NCBI GenBank assembly: GCA_902775895.1
Contig: CACYNO010000012.1
Location: forward strand, 1 to 33,060
Length of the DNA: 33,060 bases
Source: an uncultured Lachnospiraceae bacterium
GTDB lineage: Bacteria > Bacillota > Clostridia > Lachnospirales > Lachnospiraceae
Direction: 5' to 3'
Below, piece after piece: positions 23,284-31,433 of this stretch (position 1 is the first letter of the stretch; the number at the start of each line of letters is the position of its first letter). The notes under the pieces were generated by a model that ran no database searches, was not told the DNA's origin, and worked only from the letters and a program-made list of their open reading frames with translations. The position numbers and the translations under genes were made by a program.

Positions 23284-23291
23284 TATAATCA
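23277..23291 (+). promoter_or_regulatory. PerR-box-like operator
   Basis: ATATAATTATAATCA matches the PerR consensus TTATAATNATTATAA at 11 of 14 fixed positions and overlaps the -10 of the promoter. Peroxide-responsive control of a ferritin-like gene would fit PerR; no perR gene is in the window. Confidence 0.4.
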
Positions 23292-23368
23292 GTTGTTGTG
23301 CACAATAATATAGCGCACACACGAGACTGATAATATTTGAAAATATCTGGTATAGGAGGTAGATCATT

Positions 23369-23818
23369 ATGACGAAGATTGAGTTTTTGAAGTATCTGGC
23401 AAAGGGCTGGTTTGGTAATTCACAGCAGCATTCCATTCATGCGCAGCTTTTGAAGGCGCGCGGTCTGAATAAGCTGGCAGACAAGATCATGGGTGAATCC
23501 GATGAAGAATGGGATGAGGCAAAGAAGGTAAACGCCCGTCTTATCGAGCTGGGTGAGACGCCTGTTGTTGAGATCGCGGATTATCCTGTGATCACGGATA
23601 TCAAGGAGATGCTGGAGTATGATCTTAAAGAAGCTGCAGAGGCGCTGCCCATGATGAGCAAGGCACTTGCAATGTTTGATGATGATTATGTAACAAAGAA
23701 TATGATCCAGGAATTCATCATTGACGAACAGGATCATTATAACTGGGTTAAGGGCCATCTTTGCCTGATCGATCAGATCGGTATGGAAAACTACATGATC
23801 GAGATGATCGGTGATTGA
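23369..23818 (+). CDS. Ferritin-like domain protein
   Basis: A 149-residue four-helix-bundle protein resembling bacterioferritin/ferritin-like proteins. The first helix region (FGNSQQHSIHAQLLKARGLNKLADKIMGESDEEWDEAKK) follows bacterioferritin's second-helix layout, and the later helices end in EFIIDEQDHYNWVKGH, with a Glu-x-x-His-like metal motif. Some helix-B ligands are substituted, so diiron binding needs confirmation. A role in iron storage or oxidant protection is inferred. GGAGGT lies 9 nt before the ATG. It is followed after 17 nt by a small winged-helix gene, probably in one transcript. Confidence 0.75.
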   Translation: MTKIEFLKYLAKGWFGNSQQHSIHAQLLKARGLNKLADKIMGESDEEWDEAKKVNARLIELGETPVVEIADYPVITDIKEMLEYDLKEAAEALPMMSKALAMFDDDYVTKNMIQEFIIDEQDHYNWVKGHLCLIDQIGMENYMIEMIGD

Positions 23819-23835
23819 TCAAAGGAGTGATCGTT

Positions 23836-24012
23836 ATGAATGAAAAGGAACAGATCTTAGAGGCTATGAGAAATGCCGGAGAACCTTTAAATGCAGGCAA
23901 GGTCGCTGAACTGACCGGGCTGGACAGGAAGGTTGTGGATAAAGCATTTGCAGAATTGAAAAAGGAAGGCGCTATCGTTTCTCCTGTGAGGTGCAAATGG
24001 GAACCGGCCTGA
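23836..24012 (+). CDS. Small winged-helix DNA-binding protein
   Basis: A 58-residue protein with a compact helix-turn-helix pattern: EQILEAMRNAGEPLNAGKVAELTGLDRKVVDKAFAELKKEGAIVSPVRCKWEPA. The wing is short, and one Cys precedes the C-terminus. The start at 23836 follows AAAGGAG; an in-frame ATG at 23815 overlaps the previous gene and has no site. Relatives occur beside ferritin-like or stress genes in Clostridia. A role as a local regulator is inferred. Confidence 0.75.
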   Translation: MNEKEQILEAMRNAGEPLNAGKVAELTGLDRKVVDKAFAELKKEGAIVSPVRCKWEPA

Positions 24013-24037
24013 AAATAACGGAAAAGATATCTTTTTG

Positions 24038-24073
24038 ACCGGTATGCCTATGATATGAAAGGGCATGCCGGTT
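24038..24073 (+). terminator. Hairpin after the winged-helix gene
   Basis: ACCGGTATGCC (24038-24048) pairs with GGCATGCCGGT (24062-24072, one wobble). The following TTTGTTGG is only partly T-rich, so terminator strength is uncertain. Confidence 0.55.
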
Positions 24074-24108
24074 TGTTGGTGTCAGCGTGAAATAAATGAG
24101 GTTATAAA

Positions 24109-24555
24109 ATGGAGAGAACAGAAAACAACAGGTACGACTGTATCCGGCTGGAAAACCAGATATGTTTTCCTTTGTATGCCTGTGCAAAGGAGGTTGTGCG
24201 TCAGTACAGAAAGCCATTGGAGCGGCTGGGGCTGACGTATACCCAGTACGTTGTGATGATGGTGCTTTGGGAATTCGGAGGAATGACAGAGGGTGAGCTT
24301 GGCAAAAGGATCTTTCTTGATTCGGGGACGCTGGCTCCGCTTTTGAAACGGATGGAAAAGCAGGGATACATCACACGTGTCCGGCCTGAAACGAATGAGA
24401 GAAAACTTTTTGTTGAACTGACAGCAGAGGGAGAGGCCCTGAAGGAACAGGCGACAGGTGTGCCCTGCGAGATGGAGGGTGCTCTAAAACTCGGGCAGGA
24501 TGAGTTGAAGCAGCTGAAGGAATTATTGGATAAAGCGGTTATGGGGATGGAGTAA
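24109..24555 (+). CDS. MarR-family regulator of the OhrR type
   Basis: A 148-residue winged-helix repressor. The N-terminal LENQICFPLYACAKEVVRQYRKPLERLGLTYTQYVVMMVLWE is typical of OhrR, and Cys19 lies in the peroxide-sensing position. The recognition helix region is SGTLAPLLKRMEKQGYITRVR and the wing carries ETNERKLFVELT. OhrR represses peroxide-protection genes until its cysteine is oxidised. No ohr gene is visible here, but a strong inverted repeat downstream at 24581-24613 could be an operator. GAGG precedes the ATG. Confidence 0.85.
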   Translation: MERTENNRYDCIRLENQICFPLYACAKEVVRQYRKPLERLGLTYTQYVVMMVLWEFGGMTEGELGKRIFLDSGTLAPLLKRMEKQGYITRVRPETNERKLFVELTAEGEALKEQATGVPCEMEGALKLGQDELKQLKELLDKAVMGME

Positions 24556-24580
24556 GGCAGGAGAAGGTTTTCTGACTTAA

Positions 24581-24613
24581 TATAAACTTTTTGATAATTT
24601 GAAAAAGTTTATA
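24581..24613 (+). promoter_or_regulatory. Perfect 12-bp inverted repeat between marR and alkD-like genes
   Basis: TATAAACTTTTT (24581-24592) is exactly complementary to AAAAAGTTTATA (24602-24613), with a 9-nt spacer. A second, overlapping stem (AGTTTA/TGTAAACT) follows to 24627. There is no T-run, so this looks more like an operator or leader structure than a terminator; the OhrR-like regulator upstream is a natural candidate ligand. Confidence 0.5.
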
Positions 24614-24674
24614 GTTAACTGTAAACTTATTGATGAAAAACCGTCACCCCGTCACAAAAAAACGGAGAATAAAA

Positions 24675-25355
24675 ATGACCGATATCTTAAATGAACTAAA
24701 TCAGATCCGGGACGAAAAATATGCGGACTTCCAGAGAAAGCTGATCCCCACCATACCGCCGGAATCGGTTATGGGAGTGCGGACTCCTGCATTAAGAAAG
24801 ATGGCGGCGGAGCTGGCAAAGCAGGGGAGGCAGCAGGAGATATACGGAGAGCTGCCCCACAGGTATTTTGAAGAAAATCAGCTTCATGCATTTCTCATAT
24901 CGGGGGAAAAAGATTTTGAAAAATGCATGGAGGAGCTGGAGAGATTTCTTCCCTTTACGGATAACTGGGCTACCTGTGACCAGATGTCACCCAAAGTATT
25001 TAAAAATCACAGAAAAAATCTTTTGCCCCGTGTGAAGAAATGGATCAGGTCGGACAAGGTTTATACCGTGCGCTTTGCCGTGAAGGTCCTTATGGATCAT
25101 TTTCTTGATGAAGAGTTCAAAGAAGAGTACATGAAAATGGTGGCGGAGCTTCGCAGTAAAGAGTATTATGTAAACATGATGATCGCCTGGTATTTTGCAA
25201 CCGCCCTTGCAAAGCAGTACGACAAGGCGAAAGTTTTCATTGAAGAAAAACGGCTTGACCCGTGGGTGCATAACAAAACCATACAAAAGGCGGTGGAGAG
25301 CTTCCGGATAACGGATGAGAAAAAAGCGTACCTTAAGACTTTAAAGATAAAGTAG
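24675..25355 (+). CDS. DNA alkylation repair protein (AlkD-like)
   Basis: A 226-residue all-helical HEAT-repeat protein of the AlkD family. Typical segments are YADFQRKLIPTIPPESVMGVRTPALRKMAAEL near the N-terminus, LPFTDNWATCDQMSPK, VRFAVKVLMDHFLD and VNMMIAWYFATALAKQYDKA. AlkD removes N3- and N7-alkylated bases without base flipping. The C-terminal WVHNKTIQKAVESFRI matches the family. The start at 24675 follows CGGAGAATAA and is preferred over an ATG at 24630. It is 13 nt before trmL, suggesting co-transcription. Confidence 0.87.
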   Translation: MTDILNELNQIRDEKYADFQRKLIPTIPPESVMGVRTPALRKMAAELAKQGRQQEIYGELPHRYFEENQLHAFLISGEKDFEKCMEELERFLPFTDNWATCDQMSPKVFKNHRKNLLPRVKKWIRSDKVYTVRFAVKVLMDHFLDEEFKEEYMKMVAELRSKEYYVNMMIAWYFATALAKQYDKAKVFIEEKRLDPWVHNKTIQKAVESFRITDEKKAYLKTLKIK

Positions 25356-25368
25356 GTCAGGAGATTTT

Positions 25369-25869
25369 ATGTTTAATATTGTTTTACTGGAGCCGGAGAT
25401 CGCTCTGAATACCGGGAATATCGGGAGAACCTGTTCCGTAGCAGGGGCGAAGCTTCATCTGATACGTCCCCTTGGTTTCAGAGTGTCGGAAAAAGAAATA
25501 AAGAGAGCGGGGCTGGACTACTGGGAGAGTCTGGCGCCTGTTATTTATGATGATCTTGAAGATTTTTACGAAAAAAATCCGGTGGCCCGGGAGAGGTGCT
25601 TCTTTGCCAGCACAAAAGCGGTGAACACTTATGCAGACGCAGAGTATGAGCCGGGGGATTACATAATGTTCGGCAAAGAAAGTGCAGGAATTCCGGAAGA
25701 GATACTTGCGGCAAACAGGGACAAATGCATCCGTATCCCCATGGCACCGGATATGAGATCCCTTAATCTTTCCAACTCAGCTGCGATCATCCTTTACGAA
25801 GCTCTCAGGCAAAACGGGTTTGGTGAACTGGAAAAAGGCGGCAGTCTGCACCGGCTTGAGTGGGGTTAA
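25369..25869 (+). CDS. trmL: TrmL, tRNA (cytidine/uridine-34) 2'-O-methyltransferase
   Basis: A 166-residue SPOUT-class methyltransferase. MFNIVLLEPEIALNTGNIGRTC, the FGKESAGIPEEIL block (about 101-113) and the knot motif IPMAPDMRSLNLSNSAAIILYEALRQ (about 123-148) match TrmL/CspR. It methylates the wobble base of tRNA-Leu. CAGGAG precedes the ATG. It closes the short alkD-trmL unit. Confidence 0.93.
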   Translation: MFNIVLLEPEIALNTGNIGRTCSVAGAKLHLIRPLGFRVSEKEIKRAGLDYWESLAPVIYDDLEDFYEKNPVARERCFFASTKAVNTYADAEYEPGDYIMFGKESAGIPEEILAANRDKCIRIPMAPDMRSLNLSNSAAIILYEALRQNGFGELEKGGSLHRLEWG

Positions 25870-25884
25870 AGATAAATCGGAGCG

Positions 25885-25913
25885 TTGACTTTATCAAAGC
25901 AATAAAAGATAAT
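25885..25913 (+). promoter_or_regulatory. luxS promoter
   Basis: TTGACT (25885-25890), 17-bp spacer and GATAAT (25908-25913), 33 bp ahead of the luxS start. Confidence 0.7.
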
Positions 25914-25945
25914 GAAAAATATTAAAGATAAAAGGAGTGTTGAAA

Positions 25946-26470
25946 ATGGATCTGATACCGAGTTTTTCCGTTGACCATACAAAGATCGTGCCGGGGATAT
26001 TTATCAGCAGGCAGGATTCCGTTGGCGGTGAGATAGTGACGACCTACGATGTAAGGGTCACAAGACCAAACACAGAGCCTGCGATAGATGTGGCTGCGAT
26101 GCACAGTCTTGAGCATATCATAGCGACTTTTTTAAGAAACGATCCGGACTGGAAGGATGAAGTCATCTACTGGGGACCGATGGGTTGTCTTACCGGTTTT
26201 TACCTGATACTAAAGGGCGGCCGCAAGCCCCAGGAGATCTTCGACCTGCTGCTTAGAGCTTTCAGGTCGGTGGCGGATTCGGAGGATGTTCCAGGGGCGT
26301 TGCCGGTAAATTGCGGCAACTGCTGTATGCATAATCTGGAAATGGCGAAATGGTACGCGGCAAGATTTGCGGAGTATTTAGCAGAAAATGCCGGCAAGCC
26401 GGAGATCTTTGAGTACCCGAAGGCTGACAGGCTTGTGACGGAAGACGGTAAGCAGTTCTTCGATTCATAA
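25946..26470 (+). CDS. luxS: LuxS, S-ribosylhomocysteine lyase
   Basis: A 174-residue enzyme that splits S-ribosylhomocysteine into homocysteine and the autoinducer-2 precursor. It is part of the activated methyl cycle. Zinc ligands are His53 and His57 (MHSLEH, with Glu56 as base) and Cys123 (NCGNCC). The catalytic Cys81 sits in GPMGCLTGFY. The start at 25946 follows AAAGGAG by 9 nt; a TTG at 25937 is in frame. Single gene with its own promoter and terminator. Confidence 0.95.
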   Translation: MDLIPSFSVDHTKIVPGIFISRQDSVGGEIVTTYDVRVTRPNTEPAIDVAAMHSLEHIIATFLRNDPDWKDEVIYWGPMGCLTGFYLILKGGRKPQEIFDLLLRAFRSVADSEDVPGALPVNCGNCCMHNLEMAKWYAARFAEYLAENAGKPEIFEYPKADRLVTEDGKQFFDS

Positions 26471-26498
26471 TGTGACCCGATCAGGTCATAGTTGTTAT

Positions 26499-26568
26499 AA
26501 AACGCATTAACTTGCATGATAATGGCTGATATGCCATATTAAACGCAAGATAATGCGTTTTATTTTTT
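26499..26568 (+). terminator. Large hairpin terminator after luxS
   Basis: AAAACGCATTA-CTTGC (26499-26515) pairs with GCAAG-TAATGCGTTTT (26545-26561), and an inner ATGGC/GCCAT stem sits in the loop. A T-rich run ends it at 26568. Confidence 0.8.
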
Positions 26569-26635
26569 GTTAAAGCCAAAAACACTGATCATCGGGAGTG
26601 GAAAGCGCTCGGGATGAAAGTGGCATTTACGGATT

Positions 26636-26658
26636 GAGTAGGGGAAAATCTCCTACTC
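26636..26658 (+). other. Hairpin in the ylmH leader
   Basis: GAGTAGG (26636-26642) pairs with CCTACTC (26652-26658). It lies about 70 nt before the ylmH start without a T-run. The 154-bp stretch from luxS terminator to ylmH holds nothing else that I recognise, although it may form a structured leader. Confidence 0.4.
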
Positions 26659-26724
26659 GATTTGTCGTACAGAGCCGTATAAAAATCCCTAATATTATCG
26701 TGTATATACGACAGGAGAACTTAC

Positions 26725-27483
26725 ATGGAAAAGAAACCTATAGAGATAAGAAAACGCCTGGAGGATCTGTATCGCGGATCCTACACAAACAATTCTTTCA
26801 TGTTCACCAGGTTCCTGTCCCCGACGGACGCGGCGGTTGCATTTGAGGTCGCAGGTGAGAACTCCGTAAAAGTATGGGGCGGAGTCGAGGGCTGCGAGCG
26901 GGTGATGGTACGGTTCGGTGATGCGGCGCAACTGGGGTACGAAGTGGATTTTCCAATAAATGTGCTGAAGATCAGTCCTCTGCACCCGAAGTACTGCGAG
27001 GCGCTGACCCACCGGGATTATCTGGGAGCATTTATGAGCCTGGGAGTGGAGCGGGACACCATAGGCGATATCATCGTAAAGGAAAAGACCGGTTACGCTT
27101 TTGTTTGTGACAGCGTTGCCGGGCACATCTGCGACGGGATCGACAGTATCAGGAACACCACGGTGATATGTGCAAAATGCGATCCGGCCGGGGAGACTGG
27201 GATCGTGCCGGAGCCTGAGCTTGAGGAAGTTATGATAATAGTTCCCTCCCCCAGGATAGACGCGGTGATCGCAAAGCTTTACAACCTGTCCAGGAGCACG
27301 GCAAGGAATCTGTTTACCGCAGGCATGGTTCTGGTGAACGGACACAGCTGCGGAAACGAAAGCCTGATACCTAAGGAAGGCGACGTGTTTGCAGTACGGG
27401 GACACGGGAAATTTATTTTTGACAGTGTCGGCGAGACCACCAGAAAAGGAAATGTTATGGTGAGGGTGCGCAAATACATTTGA
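26725..27483 (+). CDS. ylmH: YlmH-like S4-domain RNA-binding protein
   Basis: A 252-residue protein of the YlmH/RqcP2 family. The N-terminal FLSPTDAAVAFEVAG...VKVWGGVEGCERVMVRF and the central HRDYLGAFMSLGVERDTIGDIIV (about 96-118) are family hallmarks. An S4 RNA-binding domain begins near residue 174 (SPRIDAVIAKLYNLSRSTARNLFTAGMVLVNG). In B. subtilis YlmH (RqcP2) binds stalled large ribosomal subunits. In many Bacillota it lies in the ylm cluster by ftsZ, which is not seen here. GACAGGAGAA precedes the ATG. Confidence 0.9.
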   Translation: MEKKPIEIRKRLEDLYRGSYTNNSFMFTRFLSPTDAAVAFEVAGENSVKVWGGVEGCERVMVRFGDAAQLGYEVDFPINVLKISPLHPKYCEALTHRDYLGAFMSLGVERDTIGDIIVKEKTGYAFVCDSVAGHICDGIDSIRNTTVICAKCDPAGETGIVPEPELEEVMIIVPSPRIDAVIAKLYNLSRSTARNLFTAGMVLVNGHSCGNESLIPKEGDVFAVRGHGKFIFDSVGETTRKGNVMVRVRKYI

Positions 27484-27492
27484 AAACGACAG

Positions 27493-27549
27493 GATGTGGG
27501 ATGAGGAAAAAATCACCCACATCTTTTTTTATGCTCTGATCAGATAAAA
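27493..27549 (+). repeat. 57-bp terminator repeat, copy A
   Basis: A Rho-independent terminator (ATGTGGG...CCCACAT, then T-run) with flanking sequence up to ATCAGATAAAA. It is 54/57 identical to 31432-31488. The two copies flank the MoxR, VWA and phosphatase genes. Confidence 0.85.
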
Positions 27550-27575
27550 CAACGCACGTTTAAACCAACGGTAGA

Positions 27576-27604
27576 TTGACGATGGTTCCGGCAGGCGTTA
27601 ATTT
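27576..27604 (+). promoter_or_regulatory. Promoter of the MoxR operon
   Basis: TTGACG (27576-27581), 17-bp spacer and TAATTT (27599-27604), 38 bp ahead of the MoxR start. Confidence 0.6.
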
Positions 27605-27641
27605 TGAAACATAAAAAACGTTATTAAAGGGGGGGAGAAAT

Positions 27642-28715
27642 ATGAAATTACCGTATTCAGTGGATCAGGAGGAGTTGTTTGATCTGCTGATAAATATCGC
27701 GCCGTCAAGGCCTGTTTTTATATGGGGAGCACCGGGGATAGGAAAGTCTGCACTGGTGGAGAAGTTCGCAGACACCGTGGGGCTTCCCTGTGTGTCCCTT
27801 CTGGGGAGTCAGCTGGCACCGGAGGACATAATCGGGATTCCGCAGATAAGAGGCGACACATCTGAGTTCCTACCCCCGAAGATGATAGCAAGAAAAGAGC
27901 CTTACGTGCTTTTCCTGGATGAGTTAAATGCCTGTACCCAGGAGGTGCAGAAGGCATTTTACAGTCTGATACATGAACGACGTGTGGGAGAGTATCATCT
28001 GCCGGAGGGCAGTGTTGTGATCGGAGCCGGAAACAGGGCGCAGGATGGTGCCATAGTAAAGCAGATGTCATCCGCACTTGTAAACCGCATGTTCCATGTT
28101 CAGCTTAAGGCTGATCCAAAGCTGTGGCTTACATGGGCTTATGCAAATGAACTGCACCCATGGGTGACGGATTACATTTCCCAAAGACCCGATCATCTAT
28201 TCAGCGAACCGCCGAAGACAGAGGAGCCGTTCTCCACACCAAGATCCTGGCATATGCTAAGTGATGCGCTGAAAGAGTACGGCCTTGGCAAGGATGGGAA
28301 GGAGCTTTCCCAGGAGATGCTTCGAGTCCTCACATACGGGACCATAAGTGCGGGGCATGCAGGGATGTTTATCGCATATACCAAAAACACGGACAGCAGA
28401 AAGACATTGAACGAGATAATAAAGGGGAACCGCAAATGGCCCGGTAACCCGGAAGACAGGGATGTGCTTTATTTTCTTGCCCAGTCTTTCAGAGGAAGGC
28501 TTATACATGATCTGCCTGCGGAGAAAAATAAGATGAGCAGCGAGACAAAGTTTTTCACCCACAGGGCGAAGGCGCTTATCAAGGAGCTATCTCAGATCAA
28601 TTATGAACTGGCACAGATGGTGGTGGCATCGGATGGTGAAGAGAAACTGCCTGACTGGTTTATGATCGAGGTGGTAAGAGACCTGCCAAGGCTTGCAAGT
28701 GCAAGCGGCAGTTGA
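27642..28715 (+). CDS. MoxR-type AAA ATPase
   Basis: A 357-residue ATPase. Walker A is GAPGIGKS (29-36), Walker B is VLFLDELN (about 88-95), sensor 1 is in VVIGAGNR, and VNRM is followed by conserved C-terminal helices. MoxR ATPases act with von Willebrand A proteins as chaperones in metal insertion or complex assembly. The next gene encodes such a protein. A run of seven G (GGGGGGGAGAA) forms the ribosome site. Confidence 0.9.
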   Translation: MKLPYSVDQEELFDLLINIAPSRPVFIWGAPGIGKSALVEKFADTVGLPCVSLLGSQLAPEDIIGIPQIRGDTSEFLPPKMIARKEPYVLFLDELNACTQEVQKAFYSLIHERRVGEYHLPEGSVVIGAGNRAQDGAIVKQMSSALVNRMFHVQLKADPKLWLTWAYANELHPWVTDYISQRPDHLFSEPPKTEEPFSTPRSWHMLSDALKEYGLGKDGKELSQEMLRVLTYGTISAGHAGMFIAYTKNTDSRKTLNEIIKGNRKWPGNPEDRDVLYFLAQSFRGRLIHDLPAEKNKMSSETKFFTHRAKALIKELSQINYELAQMVVASDGEEKLPDWFMIEVVRDLPRLASASGS

Positions 28716-28763
28716 AAATTAAAAGGGAAGATTACAGAGACGGATCAATAAGAGGACGGGGAA

Positions 28764-30650
28764 ATGCCGGTAAATACATGGAGCAAAAAGAAAGAGAAAA
28801 ACAAAACAGATCCTAAAATAGCGGCGATAGAAAAGGGAAGAGCCATATTGCTGAAACACCCTATATTCGGAAGAGTGTTGCGTTATCATCATATAGAGAT
28901 ATTAAAAAAGGACAGGCTGGGAAAGGAAACTTCGGCGATATCCGACAGCGACGGCAATATTTACCTGAATAAAGATTCAGACCTGACTCCTGCCGAATGG
29001 GCGTATACTATAGCCCACTGTATGCTGCACAATGCCTTCGGACATTTTGATGGCGAAAAAATGCCGGGATATGAAAAAAAGACGGATGATGGAAAAAGCC
29101 ACCACGTGGTAAGTTGCGACCCGGATCTGTGGAATCTTGCATGTGACATATACGTTTCCGGCTTTCTGAATGATATAAAGCTGGGAAACCCCACTTGCGA
29201 CCCGGGCGTGCTCGAAAGCTTCGGCGGGGCAAACAGCGATGAGTTGAAGATATATGAGCAGCTTCGTGAAAAATTTCCCGGGGATGTTAAATTTACCTGC
29301 GGAACGGCAGCAGTCCATACTCGGGACATGAAGGGGCTGGAAAAACCGGTATTTTATGATAAAGATTATCCTCACGACATAAATTATTATGAGATAGAGT
29401 TTGCGGAAGCGATTGCATATTCGGTTTCATGGGCGGTGTTAAAGGCAGGCGGGAATGACACAAGTAAGATATATACGAGCAGGGCAAAACAGGCAGCGGA
29501 ATGGTTTTTAAATCATTTTCCCCTTCTGGGAGGACTGGCATCGTGTTTCGAAGTGACTTACAGCAAAGAAGAATGCAATAAATATAATATAGAAGTTGCG
29601 GCGGTGGATGTAAGCGAAGCGGTCATATATGTAAATCCCGATGCCGGGCTGAACGGTAAGGAACTGCGTTTTGTGCTTGCACATGAATTCCTTCACGCGG
29701 GGTTATGCCACCACGAGCGCAGGCAGGGGCGGGAGCCTTTCCTGTGGAACGTGGCATGTGATTTTGTTATAAACGGCTGGCTTATGGAAATGGATATCGG
29801 ACAAATGCCGTATAAAGGCTGTCTTTATGATGAACAGTTCAAAGGCTGTTCGGCAGAAGAGATATATGACCGCATCGTATCCGATCTGAAGAAATATTCA
29901 AAACTGGCGGGATTCAGGGGAGCAGGCATAGGAGATATCATAGGGGGAAATGTTTCATTTGGAAAAGAAGACGGTGCAGCTTCTCTTGATGATTTTTACA
30001 GATCGGCACTGCAGAACGGGCTTGAGTATCATAAAAACAACGGCAGAGGCCTGATACCGGCAGGACTTGAAGAGGAGATAAGGGCACTGGCGATGCCGCC
30101 CATACCCTGGAATGCAAAGCTGGCAGACTGGTTTGATGTAAATTTCCGGCCGTTGGAAAAACGGCGCAGTTACGTCAGACCCAGCAGACGCCAGGGCGCA
30201 ACGCCTGACATACCGAGACCCAGGTGTGTCCGGGCGGACATACCGGAGTACAGCAGGACATTCGGAGTGGTGGTAGATACATCCGGATCCATGTCAGCAA
30301 AACTCATAGGTTACGCCCTTGGTGCCATTGCATCTTATTCGGCGGCGAGGGAAGTACCTTATGCGAGAGTGGTGTTTTGTGATGCAAGTGCTTATGATGC
30401 AGGGTACATGGCACCGGATGACATAGCCGGAAAGGTTATGGTAATGGGCAGAGGCGGAACCGTGCTGCAGCCGGGAGTGGATATGCTTCAGACAGCGAAG
30501 GATTTTCCAAAGGATGTACCCATACTTATCATTACCGACGGATATATAGAGGATGACCTGAAGGTAAAAAGGGAGCATGCATTTTTAGTGCCTCAGGGGA
30601 GAAGGCTGCCATTCAGGAGTAAGGGAGAAGTATTTTATTTTGGAGAATAG
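28764..30650 (+). CDS. Zincin-like metallopeptidase with VWA domain (DUF2201 type)
   Basis: A 628-residue protein with an N-terminal zincin-like region and a C-terminal von Willebrand A domain. Two histidine clusters are visible: a degenerate IAHCMLHNAFGH (His85, His89, His94, no Glu) and LAHEFLHAGLCHH (His307-Glu308, His311, His316/317), a canonical HExxH zinc motif. The MIDAS motif DTSGSM lies at 505-510, and ITDG occurs near residue 593. The family has an N-terminal metallopeptidase-like DUF and a VWA-like domain. With the MoxR ATPase it probably forms an ATPase-VWA pair. AGAGGACGGGGAA precedes the ATG. A peptidase role is inferred only. Confidence 0.85.
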   Translation: MPVNTWSKKKEKNKTDPKIAAIEKGRAILLKHPIFGRVLRYHHIEILKKDRLGKETSAISDSDGNIYLNKDSDLTPAEWAYTIAHCMLHNAFGHFDGEKMPGYEKKTDDGKSHHVVSCDPDLWNLACDIYVSGFLNDIKLGNPTCDPGVLESFGGANSDELKIYEQLREKFPGDVKFTCGTAAVHTRDMKGLEKPVFYDKDYPHDINYYEIEFAEAIAYSVSWAVLKAGGNDTSKIYTSRAKQAAEWFLNHFPLLGGLASCFEVTYSKEECNKYNIEVAAVDVSEAVIYVNPDAGLNGKELRFVLAHEFLHAGLCHHERRQGREPFLWNVACDFVINGWLMEMDIGQMPYKGCLYDEQFKGCSAEEIYDRIVSDLKKYSKLAGFRGAGIGDIIGGNVSFGKEDGAASLDDFYRSALQNGLEYHKNNGRGLIPAGLEEEIRALAMPPIPWNAKLADWFDVNFRPLEKRRSYVRPSRRQGATPDIPRPRCVRADIPEYSRTFGVVVDTSGSMSAKLIGYALGAIASYSAAREVPYARVVFCDASAYDAGYMAPDDIAGKVMVMGRGGTVLQPGVDMLQTAKDFPKDVPILIITDGYIEDDLKVKREHAFLVPQGRRLPFRSKGEVFYFGE

Positions 30651-30689
30651 GGAAGTAAAAATGTCAGTTACAGATAAAGTGGTGATGTT

Positions 30690-31433
30690 ATGGGAACATA
30701 TGTAATGAGCGACCTGCACGGTTGTTTTACCGCGTTTCAGGAGATGCTGGAAAAGATCGGTTTTAATAAAAATGACAGGCTGATAATCGCGGGAGACATG
30801 ATCGACCGCGGTCCGGAAAATCTGGAAATGCTGAAATGGATGGAAAAGAAGCCGGAAAATGTGGAGATACTTATGGGAAATCACGAGTATGATTTTGCAT
30901 TTGAGTATGTGCCTGAAATACTGGCGCGGACAGAACCCTTTGGTGCCGGTTTTTCTTCTAAATTGAGATACATTGATCCATATTATGATCCTTACGGCAC
31001 CATCAGGGAATTAAAGAAAAAAGGCGTTGCGCCGGGCAGGCTTGAATATTGGGCGAAGCTTATGAGAGATTTTCCGTATTACAAGATGCTGACCGTAAAT
31101 GAAAAGCGCTATATCATTGTTCACGCTTCTTATATTTCCCCGGAGAAATATAAAAAGCTTTACGGAACTCAGAAAGGCCTGGAGCACGAATATATCTGGA
31201 ACAGGTTTGCGTTTATGTATGATGAAGGCAAAGGAGATACCATTGTGTTCGGTCATACGCCAACCATAGCGAACGAGGGATATTTCGCCGACGGAAATAT
31301 TTTTAAAGAGGAGTATAACGGAAACAGATTTATAAATATCGACTGCGGATATGTACACCGAGACACCTTCCCAAACGGCAAAATGGCGGCGATAAGGCTA
31401 GAGGATGAAGCGGAGTTTTATGTGGGAGAGTGA
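30690..31433 (+). CDS. PPP-type serine/threonine phosphatase / metallophosphoesterase
   Basis: A 247-residue phosphoesterase with the bacterial PPP (PrpE/PrpA-like) motif set: MSDLHGCF (6-13), GDMIDRGPE (about 35-43), GNHEYDF (about 63-69), IIVHASY and VFGHTPT. Such enzymes act on phospho-Ser/Thr/Tyr proteins or on nucleotides (ApaH-like). It lies 39 nt after the VWA gene, in the same unit. The stop codon overlaps the start of the second 57-bp terminator copy. Confidence 0.9.
   Translation: MGTYVMSDLHGCFTAFQEMLEKIGFNKNDRLIIAGDMIDRGPENLEMLKWMEKKPENVEILMGNHEYDFAFEYVPEILARTEPFGAGFSSKLRYIDPYYDPYGTIRELKKKGVAPGRLEYWAKLMRDFPYYKMLTVNEKRYIIVHASYISPEKYKKLYGTQKGLEHEYIWNRFAFMYDEGKGDTIVFGHTPTIANEGYFADGNIFKEEYNGNRFINIDCGYVHRDTFPNGKMAAIRLEDEAEFYVGE

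Noticed and set aside
26695-27522. Minus-strand frame of 275 codons opposite ylmH
   Set aside because: It is a shadow of the S4 protein gene; no ribosome site or recognisable domain.
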